Source: Muribaculaceae bacterium (lineage in GTDB: Bacteria; Bacteroidota; Bacteroidia; Bacteroidales; Muribaculaceae). From it: a stretch of DNA of 64,000 nucleotides. Below, piece by piece: positions 9,076-18,766 of the stretch (position 1 is its first letter; each line of letters opens with the position of its first letter). The notes below the pieces were generated by a model that had not been told where the DNA came from, did not search any database, and worked only from the letters and a program-made list of their open reading frames with translations. The stretch is taken from assembly GCA_017473615.1 (NCBI GenBank), contig JAFUKL010000004.1:17420-81419 (forward strand), in the 5' to 3' direction. The position numbers and the translations under genes are program-made.

Positions 9076-9666
9076 ATGTCGGAGCGTAAATATAATAAAA
9101 TTACTGTGTTCTGCGCGTCGAGCGCATTGGTTGACAAGGCATATAGTGATGCCGCTTATCGTCTCGGTGAATTATTTGCACAACGGGGGATTACCTGTGT
9201 GTGCGGTGCCGGTAATTGCGGACTTATGCGTGCTGTTGCCGATGGTACGCTTGACCACGGAGGAGCAGTAACAGGTGTGATACCTCAATTTATGGTAGAT
9301 AACGGTTGGTGTCATACCAGACTTACAGAGACTATTATTACTGCAGATATGCATGAGCGGAAAGAGACAATGAGCCGTCTTGCCGATGCTGTAATAGCTC
9401 TTCCGGGTGGTTGTGGTACTCTTGAAGAACTGCTCGAAATTATAACATGGAAACAGCTTGGGCTTTATAAGGGAGTTATCGTTATTCTAAATATCAATGG
9501 GTATTACGATAATCTTATTGCCATGTTATGCCATTGTATAGAAGAAAAGTTTATGAAAAGTTCGCATGCTTGTTTATGGCATGTGGCTGAAACTCCTGAA
9601 GGGGCTATGTCTCTGTTGGAAACTATTGATATTGATGCTGAAATGTCGGTTGAATCTAAATATTAA
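9076..9666 (+). CDS. LOG-family (TIGR00730) protein, putative nucleoside 5'-monophosphate phosphoribohydrolase
   Basis: About 196 residues from the ATG at 9076; an in-frame ATG at 9061 would add five residues but would leave essentially no leader after the promoter at 9045-9052. The protein begins with a Rossmann strand (ITVFCASS), has GAGNCGLM and carries the signature PGGCGTLEEL followed by WKQLGLY. Family members hydrolyse nucleoside monophosphates of the cytokinin type to a base and ribose 5-phosphate; the bacterial substrate is often unknown. It precedes the DUF4271-hemD pair by 9 bp. Confidence 0.88.
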   Translation: MSERKYNKITVFCASSALVDKAYSDAAYRLGELFAQRGITCVCGAGNCGLMRAVADGTLDHGGAVTGVIPQFMVDNGWCHTRLTETIITADMHERKETMSRLADAVIALPGGCGTLEELLEIITWKQLGLYKGVIVILNINGYYDNLIAMLCHCIEEKFMKSSHACLWHVAETPEGAMSLLETIDIDAEMSVESKY

Positions 9667-9675
9667 TACGCTCTC

Positions 9676-10422
9676 ATGCAATCAGAACAGGTTCAACAAG
9701 TACAACCGCGCATAATCGCTGTTCCGGAGAGTCGGGAAGGGATAGCTTTTGAGAATACGCCGCTTAATGATACCGGCACGATGGGCATTGTTATGCTTGT
9801 ATTTTTCCTTATGGCTGTGATTTTCCGACGCGGATACAAATATGTTTCAGATTTTTCACATCACATGTTTTCGGTGCGAAAGCGTCAGAACGCTTTTGAA
9901 GATCACACAATGAATGAGACTCTGATGATGGTGGTAATGCTGGTGAATACCTGTATTATGGTGGGGATTATGCTGCATATAGGCATTAACTATTATTATC
10001 CTGAATTTGAAATGTCCAAGAACGTGTTTAAGTCGGTGGGATACTTGTCATTGCTCATGGGAGTATATCTCTCGTTACAGCTATTGATGTACCGTGTGCT
10101 TGGTTATGTATTTTCCACAGATGCCGAAGATACACGCTTATGGATTGACGGATTCAATGCTTCTCAGTCTATGTTAGGACTGTTGTTGTTCCCTATTGTG
10201 TTCATAGGGATGCTCATCCCCGGTAGTATATCGTTTATGCCGAAAGTTGCGGTGTTGATGTATGTGTGCGCACGTTTAGTGTTTGTTAGTAAGGGATTTA
10301 GGATTTTTTTTAACAATATTTCCTCTTGTGTCTATTTTATTTTGTATCTTTGCACCGTTGAAATTGTTCCTGTTTTTATGATTTATAAAGGAGCAATTTA
10401 TTTGAGTGGAACTATAGTATAA
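9676..10422 (+). CDS. DUF4271 membrane protein
   Basis: A 248-residue protein with several hydrophobic segments (near residues 35-50, 90-108, 120-137, 160-178, 190-205 and 222-245). It matches the Bacteroidetes DUF4271 family, which is usually found directly upstream of hemD, as here (14-bp gap). No catalytic residues are recognisable and the function is unknown. It may support haem biosynthesis or its membrane link, but this rests on neighbourhood only. Confidence 0.8.
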   Translation: MQSEQVQQVQPRIIAVPESREGIAFENTPLNDTGTMGIVMLVFFLMAVIFRRGYKYVSDFSHHMFSVRKRQNAFEDHTMNETLMMVVMLVNTCIMVGIMLHIGINYYYPEFEMSKNVFKSVGYLSLLMGVYLSLQLLMYRVLGYVFSTDAEDTRLWIDGFNASQSMLGLLLFPIVFIGMLIPGSISFMPKVAVLMYVCARLVFVSKGFRIFFNNISSCVYFILYLCTVEIVPVFMIYKGAIYLSGTIV

Positions 10423-10436
10423 AAAACAGTATTATC

Positions 10437-11189
10437 GTGAATATTAAGAAAATACTGGTTTCTCAACCGAAACCTTCATCTGAAAAATCCCCATACTATG
10501 ATATTGCAGCTAAATATGGAGTGGAAATCGTGTTTCGTCCGTTCATAAAAGTTGAGGGGCTGAGCGCAAAGGAATTCCGTCAACAGAAAGTTTCCATATC
10601 CGATTATACCGCAATTATTTTCACGGCAAGAACAGCAATAGATCATTTTTTCCGTTTATGTGAAGAGACGAGAGTGACTATACCCGATACGATGAAATAC
10701 TTCTGTACAACCGAAGCCATTGCATTGTATTTACAGAAATATATTGTGTATCGCAAGCGAAAAATTTTCTTTGGCAAATCGGGAAAATTGGATGATCTCA
10801 TACCATCGCTCACCAAGCATATCAAGGAGAATTTCCTACTGCCTGTTGCCGATGTACATAAAGATACTCTATCGGTATTGAATGACAATAAGATTCCTTA
10901 TACCACTGCTGTGATGTATCGCACTGTGAGCAATGATTTTGAGGACGGTGAGGCTTTCGATTATGATATGCTGATGTTCTTCAGTCCTTCAGGTATAGAT
11001 TCGTTGAAAAAGAATTTCCCTGACTTTGTGCAAGGTGACATAAAAATAAGTGCATTCGGTCTTGCTACGGCAAAAGCTGTTAAGGATGGAGGTCTGCGTT
11101 TGGATTTGGAAGCGCCTACAGCTGAATGTCCTTCTATGACAAGTGCATTGGATATGTTTTTGAAGAAAAACAACAAAGCAAAAAAATAA
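10437..11189 (+). CDS. hemD: Uroporphyrinogen-III synthase
   Basis: A 250-residue protein starting at a GTG (10437), chosen because Bacteroidales HemD proteins begin with the same MxIKKxLVSQPKP sequence. The N-terminal half has YYDIAAKYGVEI and FTARTAIDHF; the C-terminal half has FFSPSGIDSL. HemD closes and rearranges hydroxymethylbilane to uroporphyrinogen III in haem and sirohaem synthesis. It is followed by a palindrome at 11199-11225 and then a strong terminator at 11247-11283. Confidence 0.92.
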   Translation: MNIKKILVSQPKPSSEKSPYYDIAAKYGVEIVFRPFIKVEGLSAKEFRQQKVSISDYTAIIFTARTAIDHFFRLCEETRVTIPDTMKYFCTTEAIALYLQKYIVYRKRKIFFGKSGKLDDLIPSLTKHIKENFLLPVADVHKDTLSVLNDNKIPYTTAVMYRTVSNDFEDGEAFDYDMLMFFSPSGIDSLKKNFPDFVQGDIKISAFGLATAKAVKDGGLRLDLEAPTAECPSMTSALDMFLKKNNKAKK

Positions 11190-11198
11190 TGTAAAAAT

Positions 11199-11225
11199 GA
11201 ATCTGTTTAAATTTTAAACAGATTA
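11199..11225. repeat. Minimal palindromic copy of the MITE-like repeat end
   Basis: AATCTGTTTAA and its reverse complement TTAAACAGATT are separated by 3 nt. This is the same sequence as the terminal inverted repeats of the element at 49973-50174 with the interior missing, so it may be a solo remnant. Confidence 0.5.
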
Positions 11226-11246
11226 GAAAAATACCCTTTAAAGGAC

Positions 11247-11283
11247 AAAAAAGAGATGAAAACCACATTTCATCTCTTTTTTT
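11247..11283 (+). terminator. Rho-independent terminator after hemD
   Basis: AAGAGATGAAA (11251-11261) pairs with TTTCATCTCTT (11268-11278) across a 6-nt loop and is followed by a T-run. The hairpin overlaps an upstream in-frame ATG (11256) of the rnpA frame, which argues against that start. Confidence 0.8.
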
Positions 11284-11285
11284 CG

Positions 11286-11293
11286 TATTTTTG
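11286..11293 (+). promoter_or_regulatory. -7 element of rnpA promoter
   Basis: TATTTTTG fits TAnnTTTG. It begins directly after the hemD terminator T-run and lies 22 bp before the rnpA start codon at 11316. Confidence 0.6.
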
Positions 11294-11315
11294 CAACAAG
11301 ATAAATATCGAAGGA

Positions 11316-11735
11316 ATGACAGGTAACAGATTATACAAGTTTGAAAAACTATGCAGTCGCACGATGATCAATAATATGTTTCATGGTGGCAAGTCTGCTA
11401 TTTGTTATCCTTTGCGAGCAGTGTTCAGTGTAACGGATAAAGAATCGACGCCGGCTCAATTCCTTATAACCGTACCTAAAAAAAAGATACGAAAGGCTGT
11501 TAACCGCGTCTTGCTGCGTCGCAGGATACGTGAAGCTTATCGCCTTAATCGTAATTTACTCATACCATGCCTTGAGGATAATGATTGTTCATTGAAAATA
11601 GCTTTTGTATATCTTAGTGATGAAATAGTCGATTATGGTGTAGTGAACGAGAAAATGCAGGCTCTTATGAATAAGATTTCGGGTATGGTATCCAAGGATA
11701 GAAGTCAGGGTGATGTAACACAAGCAGAGCCATGA
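11316..11735 (+). CDS. rnpA: Ribonuclease P protein component
   Basis: 139 residues from the ATG at 11316, which has an AAGGA just before it. The longer in-frame start at 11256 lies inside the upstream terminator and is rejected. The conserved RnpA features are seen: LYKFEKLCS at the start, [25 protein letters not shown] as the basic RNR helix, and a hydrophobic C-terminal part. RnpA binds the catalytic RNA of RNase P for tRNA 5' maturation. The stop overlaps the start of yidD by 4 nt (ATGA). Confidence 0.92.
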   Translation: MTGNRLYKFEKLCSRTMINNMFHGGKSAICYPLRAVFSVTDKESTPAQFLITVPKKKIRKAVNRVLLRRRIREAYRLNRNLLIPCLEDNDCSLKIAFVYLSDEIVDYGVVNEKMQALMNKISGMVSKDRSQGDVTQAEP

Positions 11736-11953
11736 GAAAAATATGTATATTCATATTGATTCTTCCTATACGATTTTATCAGTGTTGTATTTCTCCGCTG
11801 TTTCCGCCTATGTGCCGCTTTACGCCTACTTGCAGTGAGTATGCCATACAGGCTATACGTAAGCATGGGGCGATAAAGGGGGTGTTGCTTGCCATTAAGC
11901 GTATTTGCCGTTGTCATCCTTTTGGTGGCGGTGGTTATGACCCTGTTCCCTAA
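11732..11953 (+). CDS. yidD: Membrane protein insertion efficiency factor YidD
   Basis: A 73-residue protein with an amphipathic N-terminus and the family signature [11 protein letters not shown] followed by HGAIKG and [13 protein letters not shown]. YidD assists YidC-dependent membrane protein insertion. It is translationally coupled to rnpA by a 4-nt overlap, an arrangement widespread in bacteria. Confidence 0.93.
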   Translation: MRKICIFILILPIRFYQCCISPLFPPMCRFTPTCSEYAIQAIRKHGAIKGVLLAIKRICRCHPFGGGGYDPVP

Positions 11954-11960
11954 GCAGCCT

Positions 11961-12626
11961 ATGATAACAGATGCGCATACACATCACCAAGAGCGTATGG
12001 GGGCTGTCATAAACTCTTCTTTTCAAGATTTCAAGCCTCAAGCAGGTTTGTTTTATTCTTTGGGGATACATCCTTGGGATATTATAGCCGGATGTGATTT
12101 AGAAAAGAATCTTAAAGCGGTGGAAACTTTGGCAGCAGAATGTGAACAAGTGGTTGCTATAGGCGAATGTGGGGTAGATTCTCTGACAACCGCTCCGATA
12201 GAGGTACAGTTAAAGGTGTTTGAACGTCATATTGAATTGTCGGAACGGTTAAGAAAACCTCTCATAATACACAGTGTGCGCAGCAGTAATGATATAATGG
12301 CATCATACCGAAAGCATAAGCCCGTCATGCCTTGGGTAATACATGGTTTCCGCTCGAATGTGAATGTTTTAAGAACCTTTCTTTCCGGGGAGAATATTTA
12401 TATATCTGTTGGAGAAAAATTCTGTGAAGAAGCCGTAAAATCCATTCCCGAAGAGCGTCTTTTGATAGAAACCGATGAATCACTTTTACCGATAGAATCT
12501 ATAGCCGAGCGTGTTGCCAAAGTACGCAATCAATCTGTAGAGGGCATAATGAACCTTATATTAAAAAATTTAGGGCGTTGTGTCATGATTAACAATCTGC
12601 CCGTTATTATCGATATTAGATCTTAG
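11961..12626 (+). CDS. TatD-family metal-dependent hydrolase
   Basis: 221 residues from the ATG at 11961. A longer in-frame start at 11889 would overlap yidD and add a hydrophobic stretch that is just the other frame of yidD. Metal-ligand motifs are present: TDAHTHH (HxH), AIGECGVD (Glu), PLIIHSVR (His), WVIHGFRS and IETDESLLP (Asp). TatD proteins are 3'-5' exonucleases or related phosphoesterases. The protein is at the short end of the family, as in other Bacteroidales. Confidence 0.85.
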   Translation: MITDAHTHHQERMGAVINSSFQDFKPQAGLFYSLGIHPWDIIAGCDLEKNLKAVETLAAECEQVVAIGECGVDSLTTAPIEVQLKVFERHIELSERLRKPLIIHSVRSSNDIMASYRKHKPVMPWVIHGFRSNVNVLRTFLSGENIYISVGEKFCEEAVKSIPEERLLIETDESLLPIESIAERVAKVRNQSVEGIMNLILKNLGRCVMINNLPVIIDIRS

Positions 12627-12697
12627 TCATGTACTTCAGTACACTCCAATTGAGCTAAAAATCAATGCCTTGCGTCTTGTCAATTCTTACAAACCTA

Positions 12698-12736
12698 AAG
12701 GAGCTGAGCCAAAAATAAATTTTGACACAGCTCCTT
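12698..12736. repeat. Inverted repeat, possible bidirectional terminator or IS-end scar
   Basis: AAGGAGCTG at 12698-12706 is the exact reverse complement of CAGCTCCTT at 12728-12736, and the inner CAAAA/TTTTG also pair. There is no strong T-run. It sits between the convergent tatD and glycoside hydrolase genes. The ends resemble transposon termini of the GAGCTGTGTCAAAA kind, so it could also be a remnant. Confidence 0.4.
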
Positions 12737-12778
12737 GTTACAGATGATTTTCCTTAAAGAGGGAAAAGTATTTTCTTC

Positions 12779-15700
12779 TTATTTTATTATAATCTTTTGA
12801 GTGTGAACGTTTCCGTTAACTGTTGCAGACACAATATAGATGCCTGATGCCAGATTTACGGTCATTTCGGCTGTGTTTACAGCATGTGCCACTTGTGCTC
12901 CTGTCAGATCATAAACCGATACCGATTGTGCCGTATCGCTCATAATGATATTGTTGCCTCTTGCCTTTATGGTGAAATGAGTATCCTCACTCATAGTGCT
13001 TTCAATGCCTGAAATGCTTGTATCGGTAATGTCATAAGCGCAAAGTCCGCATCCCGGTACATACATGAATATTCTCACTGTATTGTCGTCGATATTGGCG
13101 TAATCGACCGGAGCATGCATGGTTCCGCTATATACGTTTCCAAGTCCTTTCTTCGGCAAAGTCCAAAGTAGTTGCATTGAAGAGAATGACATATTGTCAT
13201 CGGTAGATACTACGTTAAATGTCCAAGGCACATCGGTTCCGTCATCACCGTATGAATACAATACATACTTTTTATTGTTGAGAGTAAAGAATGTACAACC
13301 GTTGCCTTCGGTCTGTTCCGGTGCTAAAGCTGTATTGTTCTTGAAAGAGTCTTCCATTGCCCCGGTCGAGAAGTTGTAACGTGTCATCGGTGTAGCAGCA
13401 CCGTCTATAAGTATCGAATTCTCATCGATTACGGTAACGGTAGGAGCTGTACCGAAGTGAGAGCCGGAATAAACATCCTTAACTGTAGTGGTCTCTTCCT
13501 TTGTCTGTGAACCGTTTTCAAAAGTCCAGCGTACAACATTCAATGATTCGCGGATAGCTGCGTAAATCTTGAAATTGCCGGTACTTACATCGCCCCATAA
13601 TGCAACATGATCCAAACGAACACTTTTGGATGTGGCAACCGATGCAACTTGTGTTACCGCTCCTGTTTCAAGGTTTACCAAGAATATTTTCAATGGTGTG
13701 GAATTTGCGCCCAAAGTAAGGTTTGTGACACACACATTGCCTTTGCTGTCCTTAATAACATCGTTGCAAGGATAATATCCTATTGAAACTTCTTCACCAA
13801 GTTTCAAGTCTCCCATGTGTTCACCGGTATTGATATTGTATTTACGCAGGTAGGTATTTGCTCCCGATGAATTTTCGCTTCTGCCTGATACATATACATA
13901 ATCACCGGATACGCACATACCGCGATTAAATGAGCCGTTGCTTTCAAAGACGATATTATTGTAATCGCTCAAGATAGAACGCATCCACACATTTTCCACT
14001 TTTAATGAGCCTGCATCGCTGTAGCTGTCGTTGTCATATTTGATTTCATATCCCGGTTCAAAATTGCCTACGCTAAGTTTCGTAATGGTGAAAGAGCGCG
14101 ATTCCGAGACACCTGTATTGAAGTGAGAACCTTTGGTCAATACTCTCCAATGGAAAGTACCCTTACCGAGCAGAGATGCCGGAATTGTGTGAGACACGCT
14201 TTCTTCTTCAAGCACAGCGTCTATATCACCACTGTATTTTAATGTTGAGAAATCACTTGATGCTGTTATTTCAATAGTATATTTCTCTACATCAGCATTG
14301 CCTGCGCCTTTCCATACGAAGAAACATTCATCCTCGATTTCGGCACCGTTCACAGGAGATGTAAGAGTTACTACAGGTCCGGCGGTACGTGTTGGAGCTT
14401 TGAATGTTGCTGTTTCGCTCACAGATTCTAATTTTTCCGGTTGTGAGGTGCGCACATGCCAATAATAAGTCTTTGCATCTGAAAGGAACCCTAAATCTAT
14501 AGTGGTTGAATTCTCTTTAATGTTTTTCTCTTGATAGATTATTTTAGAGAAAGTATTGTCTTCAGCAATTTCAATGGTGAAAGTAGCGTTGTCAATTTTA
14601 TTCCATGAGAATGTTGTTACCCATTCGGCTGTTGTTCCACCTATAGGAGATACCGGCACAGCTGTCTCAGATTCTCCGTTAGGATAGTTGAGTATAGTGG
14701 CTGTATGTTCTTTGCCATATCCGTCAAATACATGTACTGCATACCAGTAATTACCCTGTTTTTCTGGTGCTAATGTATAGGATGTTCCATAAACCACCTT
14801 TTGCAAGTATTGTACGTCGAAACCATCGCCGTCGGCAGCTTGAGCCTTCTCATAAGAAACAGCGTGAGGTACGGCATATACGGTATAGCGTATAATCGCA
14901 TTGCCGTTTTTTGTTGCATCCCAAGATAGAGTTCCGTCATTGTAAGCGAGGTTTGCAACTTCTCCGTAATTTGTGCCTGATTTCCATGTAATCTCCGGTG
15001 TCAATGCAGGAGTTGAATAAACATCGTTTGCAAGAGACTTTAAATAACTCTTGAAGGTGTTTGTGTTGTAGAAAATACTGCCGCAATTATTATTTTTAGC
15101 GTAAGTGCGGTTATGCTTTATTTGTTTGGCTATTTCTGTTGCACCCCAACCGGAATTGTTGACCTTATAAGAAGCCTGACTTGCATAGTAGTGGCATTTG
15201 AGCTTTTCGGCAGCATCGCTCCACCAGTGGGTTAATTCCTCATATCCGTTGGTTGAGTGTGTGGTTTCCCAATAAAGCTGAGGAGAGATGAAATCTACAG
15301 AACCTTCTGCCATCCAAGCCAATGGATCGGAATAAATTTGTGCGTATTGCCAGTCACTTGCGGATGATCCGTAAGAAGAAACCGACGGAAGACCGTATTT
15401 GCTTGCCGATTTGTGTGCTACACCTGCAGGACCTATTCCAAAACGTACATCAGGACGCAATTCTTTAATAGCATTATAGCAATCGGCAACCATATCGTTT
15501 ACATTACGGCGACGCCAGTCTCCTATCGACATTGTTGTTCCGCTTGCCTTATAGTGACTGTAATCCGGTGCGGAAGAAGATTCTGTAGTTCCGCCGCCGG
15601 GATAGAAATAATCATCAAACAGAATACCGTCGATAGCGTAGTTGTTTAGGATTTCTTTTATAACGTTTACAATTAATTCGCGTGTTTCTTTAAGCGCAGG

Positions 15701-16201
15701 ATTAAATGTTACATAAGTTCCGTTGTCTCCGGCAATAAGCATATCTTTCTCTTTCCATTCGTTGTCTATATCTGTTGACCACGTATTCCATCCTCCTGAA
15801 CTCCAGCGGTAAGGATTGAGCCAAACATAAGCCTCAATGCCGCGTTTGTGCGCTTCTTCAACGAAATATGCCAATGGATCCCATCCCGGATCTACTCCTC
15901 TTGTACCTGAAACGTAGCTCGACCATGGTGCGTATTGTGACGGATATAAAGCGTCACCCATAGTGCGCACGTGTAAGCATGTAGAAGTCATGTTTAATGC
16001 TTCAAGATTGTCAAGATATGCCAATAATTCTTTTTTCTGAGCGGCTTGAGCTGAAGCAGACGCACCTTTGGTAGAGGGCCAGTCAATATTAGACACAGCA
16101 GTGAGCCATGTGGAGCGCATTTCTCGTTTTGGATTTGCGGCAAACATAGTTCCCGCTGTTACCGTAATAGCCAATAGGGCTGTAAAGATTTTCTTTGTCA
16201 T
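12779..16201 (-). CDS. Secreted family-10-like glycoside hydrolase (GHL10) with Ig/FN3-like domains and sorting tail
   Basis: A 1140-residue protein with a signal peptide (cleavage near TMFAA). The N-terminal ~400 residues are a GHL10/YngK-type TIM barrel: REMRSTWLTAV at the start, GIEAYVWLNPYRW, GILFDDYFYPGG and ISPQLYWE. Residues ~410-700 hold two or three fibronectin/Ig-like repeats (YYWHVRTSQP, FHWRVLTKG). A propeller-like region follows, and the last ~75 residues (VSVYDLTGAQV, LASGIYIVSA, KIIIK) look like a type IX secretion sorting domain. It is likely a surface or secreted glycan hydrolase; the substrate is unknown, though peptidoglycan fits the neighbourhood. A -7 element lies at 16237-16244. 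Confidence 0.85.
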   Translation of the reverse strand: MTKKIFTALLAITVTAGTMFAANPKREMRSTWLTAVSNIDWPSTKGASASAQAAQKKELLAYLDNLEALNMTSTCLHVRTMGDALYPSQYAPWSSYVSGTRGVDPGWDPLAYFVEEAHKRGIEAYVWLNPYRWSSGGWNTWSTDIDNEWKEKDMLIAGDNGTYVTFNPALKETRELIVNVIKEILNNYAIDGILFDDYFYPGGGTTESSSAPDYSHYKASGTTMSIGDWRRRNVNDMVADCYNAIKELRPDVRFGIGPAGVAHKSASKYGLPSVSSYGSSASDWQYAQIYSDPLAWMAEGSVDFISPQLYWETTHSTNGYEELTHWWSDAAEKLKCHYYASQASYKVNNSGWGATEIAKQIKHNRTYAKNNNCGSIFYNTNTFKSYLKSLANDVYSTPALTPEITWKSGTNYGEVANLAYNDGTLSWDATKNGNAIIRYTVYAVPHAVSYEKAQAADGDGFDVQYLQKVVYGTSYTLAPEKQGNYWYAVHVFDGYGKEHTATILNYPNGESETAVPVSPIGGTTAEWVTTFSWNKIDNATFTIEIAEDNTFSKIIYQEKNIKENSTTIDLGFLSDAKTYYWHVRTSQPEKLESVSETATFKAPTRTAGPVVTLTSPVNGAEIEDECFFVWKGAGNADVEKYTIEITASSDFSTLKYSGDIDAVLEEESVSHTIPASLLGKGTFHWRVLTKGSHFNTGVSESRSFTITKLSVGNFEPGYEIKYDNDSYSDAGSLKVENVWMRSILSDYNNIVFESNGSFNRGMCVSGDYVYVSGRSENSSGANTYLRKYNINTGEHMGDLKLGEEVSIGYYPCNDVIKDSKGNVCVTNLTLGANSTPLKIFLVNLETGAVTQVASVATSKSVRLDHVALWGDVSTGNFKIYAAIRESLNVVRWTFENGSQTKEETTTVKDVYSGSHFGTAPTVTVIDENSILIDGAATPMTRYNFSTGAMEDSFKNNTALAPEQTEGNGCTFFTLNNKKYVLYSYGDDGTDVPWTFNVVSTDDNMSFSSMQLLWTLPKKGLGNVYSGTMHAPVDYANIDDNTVRIFMYVPGCGLCAYDITDTSISGIESTMSEDTHFTIKARGNNIIMSDTAQSVSVYDLTGAQVAHAVNTAEMTVNLASGIYIVSATVNGNVHTQKIIIK

Positions 16202-16236
16202 GTTTATTATGTAATTGTTAGTTTCTTATTTTTGTG

Positions 16237-16244
16237 CAAAAATA
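16237..16244 (-). promoter_or_regulatory. -7 element for the GHL10 gene
   Basis: TATTTTTG on the minus strand, about 36 bp before the start codon at 16201. No clear -33 box was found. Confidence 0.5.
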
Positions 16245-16284
16245 GTATAATTCAATTAAATACACATGTTTTTTTGAATTTAAA

Positions 16285-16327
16285 TAAAAAAACAATGGCG
16301 ATGAGTTTTGTTCTCACCGCCATTGTT
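16285..16327 (-). terminator. Rho-independent terminator after pgi
   Basis: On the minus strand, CAATGGCGGTGAG pairs with CTCATCGCCATTG across a 7-nt loop and is followed directly by a run of seven T. Confidence 0.85.
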
Positions 16328-16347
16328 GTAATCCCTGATAAGGATGA

Positions 16348-17682
16348 TTATTTGATTTTTGCCTGAATGGCTTTGCTTTCTTCTTCGTAACCCGGTTTGT
16401 TGAGTAAAGCAAACATATTGCGCTTGTAGTCTTCTACTCCCGGCTGATTGAACGGATTTACATCAAGGATGTATCCGCTTATACCGCATGCGATTTCAAA
16501 GAAATAAATCAATCCGCCAAGATTCTTTTCATCAAGGCGAGGAAGGGTGATAAGCATGTTAGGCACACCGCCATCCACGTGTGCAATACGTGTTCCGAGT
16601 TCTGCCATTTTATTTACTTCATCTATACGTTTGCCGGCTATGTAGTTAAGCCCATCGAGGTTGTCTTTGTCGGCAGGTATAGTGATTTCGTGGGATTGTT
16701 CCTCTACGGTGATGACTGTTTCAAATATTGTGCGTTCTCCGTCCTGAATCCATTGCCCCATAGAATGAAGGTCGGTAGTGAAGTCGACCGATGCAGGGAA
16801 AATGCCTTTTTTGTCCTTGCCTTCGCTTTCTCCGTAAAGTTGTTTCCACCATTCGGCGAAGTAGTGAAGTTTAGGATTATAGTTTACAAGGATTTCGATT
16901 TTTTTACCTGCCTGATAAAGCGCATTGCGGGTAGTAGCATATTTAACAGCTATGTTTTCATCGTCTGCTTGTGCCGTAGCCGCCTGCATGGCTCTTGCTC
17001 CTTCAACGAGAGCCTTGATGTCGTATCCTGCTGCTGCAATAGGCAGAAGTCCCACCGGAGTAAGAACAGAGAAACGGCCTCCTACGTTGTCGGCTATAAC
17101 GAATGTCTTGTATCCTTCTTCGGTTGCAAGTTTGCGTAGCGCACCTTTTTTTGCATCGGTAATAGCAACAATGAGTTTGGATGCTACAGCTTTCCCCTCC
17201 TGTGATTCAAGCAGTTCCTTTAAAATGCGAAAAGCAATGGCAGGTTCTGTTGTTGTACCCGACTTGGAGATTACGATGATACCGAATTTTTTACCTTTCA
17301 ACAAATCAACAAGTTCGTATGTGTAATCTTCTCCGATATTTTGTCCGGCGAACAGGATGCGCGGACCTTTCGCCGGCTTGTATTCGGCAAAAGCATCACT
17401 TAAAGCCGAAATCACGGCTTTTGCGCCAAGGTAGCTGCCGCCAATACCGATGGCAACTACATATTCGCAGCCGTTAAAGGCTTTTGCTGCATCGTTGATT
17501 TCATCAAGTAGGGCATCCGGTGTTTCGGCGGGTAATTTCACCCAACCTAAAAAATCATTGCCTGCTCCTGTTCCTTTGTCCAATTTTTCAATGGCATCGG
17601 CTGCGGCGCAGTTAAGAGCCTTAATGACATCTTCGCTCACCGAACCAAGTACGTTTTGATTGTTTATGCTAATCTTTTTCAT
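16348..17682 (-). CDS. pgi: Glucose-6-phosphate isomerase
   Basis: A 444-residue protein of the bacterial short PGI type. Motifs include [32 protein letters not shown] (sugar-phosphate binding), [14 protein letters not shown] and [12 protein letters not shown] near the C-terminus. It interconverts glucose 6-phosphate and fructose 6-phosphate. It is the last gene of a minus-strand lysS-gpsA-pgi group with gaps of 37-39 bp and ends at a strong terminator. Confidence 0.96.
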   Translation of the reverse strand: MKKISINNQNVLGSVSEDVIKALNCAAADAIEKLDKGTGAGNDFLGWVKLPAETPDALLDEINDAAKAFNGCEYVVAIGIGGSYLGAKAVISALSDAFAEYKPAKGPRILFAGQNIGEDYTYELVDLLKGKKFGIIVISKSGTTTEPAIAFRILKELLESQEGKAVASKLIVAITDAKKGALRKLATEEGYKTFVIADNVGGRFSVLTPVGLLPIAAAGYDIKALVEGARAMQAATAQADDENIAVKYATTRNALYQAGKKIEILVNYNPKLHYFAEWWKQLYGESEGKDKKGIFPASVDFTTDLHSMGQWIQDGERTIFETVITVEEQSHEITIPADKDNLDGLNYIAGKRIDEVNKMAELGTRIAHVDGGVPNMLITLPRLDEKNLGGLIYFFEIACGISGYILDVNPFNQPGVEDYKRNMFALLNKPGYEEESKAIQAKIK

Positions 17683-17721
17683 TCTATTGTTTTATTAAAA
17701 CATTTTTTAAATTTCGATTGT

Positions 17722-18729
17722 TTACACCAATTGTGTTGCGATTTTGCTCATTGCTACAGCAGGTGATACTTTTTCATATAGGATAGAGTACACCCCTTCA
17801 AGTATAGGCATATATACGCCGTATTTCTTGTTGATTTCATATATGCACTTTGTCCCGTAGTATCCTTCCACAACCATTTCCATCTCCATCATAGCCGATT
17901 TTACCGAATATCCTTTACCTACCATGGCTCCGAAATTGTGATTTCGGCTGAATTTGGAATAGCAGGTGACAAGCAGGTCGCCAAGGTATACGGAGTCACA
18001 TATATTGCGTTCGCATGGATTCACTTTATTTAGGAATCTGCCCATTTCCTTAATGGCATTGCTCACCATCATGGCTTGGAAATTGTCCCCGTTTTTCATC
18101 CCGTGAAGTATTCCCGATGCTATAGCGTACACGTTTTTCAGTACAGCACCGTATTCAATGCCTGTGACGTCTTTTGAAAGCGCGGTTTTCATTTTCGGAC
18201 CGTTGAGACGTTCTCCAAAAAGGCGGCTCAACTCTTCGTCAACAGAACCTACAGTAAGATAGGACATGCGTTCGAGAGCGACTTCTTCGGCATGGCAAGC
18301 ACCGCTCACTACAAGAATGTTCTCTTGTTTCACATGATAAAAATCACGCATGTATTCTGTGATTACCACGTTTTCGTCAGGAACAATTCCTTTTATGGCT
18401 GTTACTACATATTTGTTGCTTATGTCGGCTGTGATTTTCTTAAGATGTTCTTTCATATAAGGTGAAGGCATTGCCAGTAGCAACGTGTCGGCTTGTCGGC
18501 ATACCTCATTTATATCGCTGGAGAATTCTATTCTGTCGGTATCGAAACGAACATCACTCAGATAGGCGGGATTGTGTCCCGTCCTTAGAAAGTCGGCTAT
18601 GCGGTCATCGCGCCGCATATACCACATTATCTTTTCATCCCTATTGTTGGTTAACAACAGCTTTGCGAGAGCGGTAGCCCAGCTACCGCCTCCCATAACT
18701 GCTATTTTACCGGGGAAAACATTATTCAT
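17722..18729 (-). CDS. gpsA: NAD(P)+-dependent glycerol-3-phosphate dehydrogenase
   Basis: A 335-residue protein with the N-terminal dinucleotide fold GGGSWATALAKLL, the VVTAIKGIVPDE segment, the catalytic-domain segment EYGAVLKNVYAIASG (catalytic Lys) and NHNFGAMVGKGY. It reduces dihydroxyacetone phosphate to sn-glycerol 3-phosphate for phospholipid synthesis. It lies between lysS and pgi on the same strand. Confidence 0.95.
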   Translation of the reverse strand: MNNVFPGKIAVMGGGSWATALAKLLLTNNRDEKIMWYMRRDDRIADFLRTGHNPAYLSDVRFDTDRIEFSSDINEVCRQADTLLLAMPSPYMKEHLKKITADISNKYVVTAIKGIVPDENVVITEYMRDFYHVKQENILVVSGACHAEEVALERMSYLTVGSVDEELSRLFGERLNGPKMKTALSKDVTGIEYGAVLKNVYAIASGILHGMKNGDNFQAMMVSNAIKEMGRFLNKVNPCERNICDSVYLGDLLVTCYSKFSRNHNFGAMVGKGYSVKSAMMEMEMVVEGYYGTKCIYEINKKYGVYMPILEGVYSILYEKVSPAVAMSKIATQLV

Positions 18730-18766
18730 AATCCCTCTGTTTCGTTGATTGTTCTATTGTTGTAGT

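Noticed and set aside
12640-12690. tRNA-like fragment (AGCTCAATTGGA on the minus strand)
   Set aside because: No acceptor, anticodon or T-arm can be folded around it.
16579-17139. Plus-strand ORF of 186 codons opposite pgi
   Set aside because: Antisense to a certain pgi gene; composition is typical of a shadow frame.
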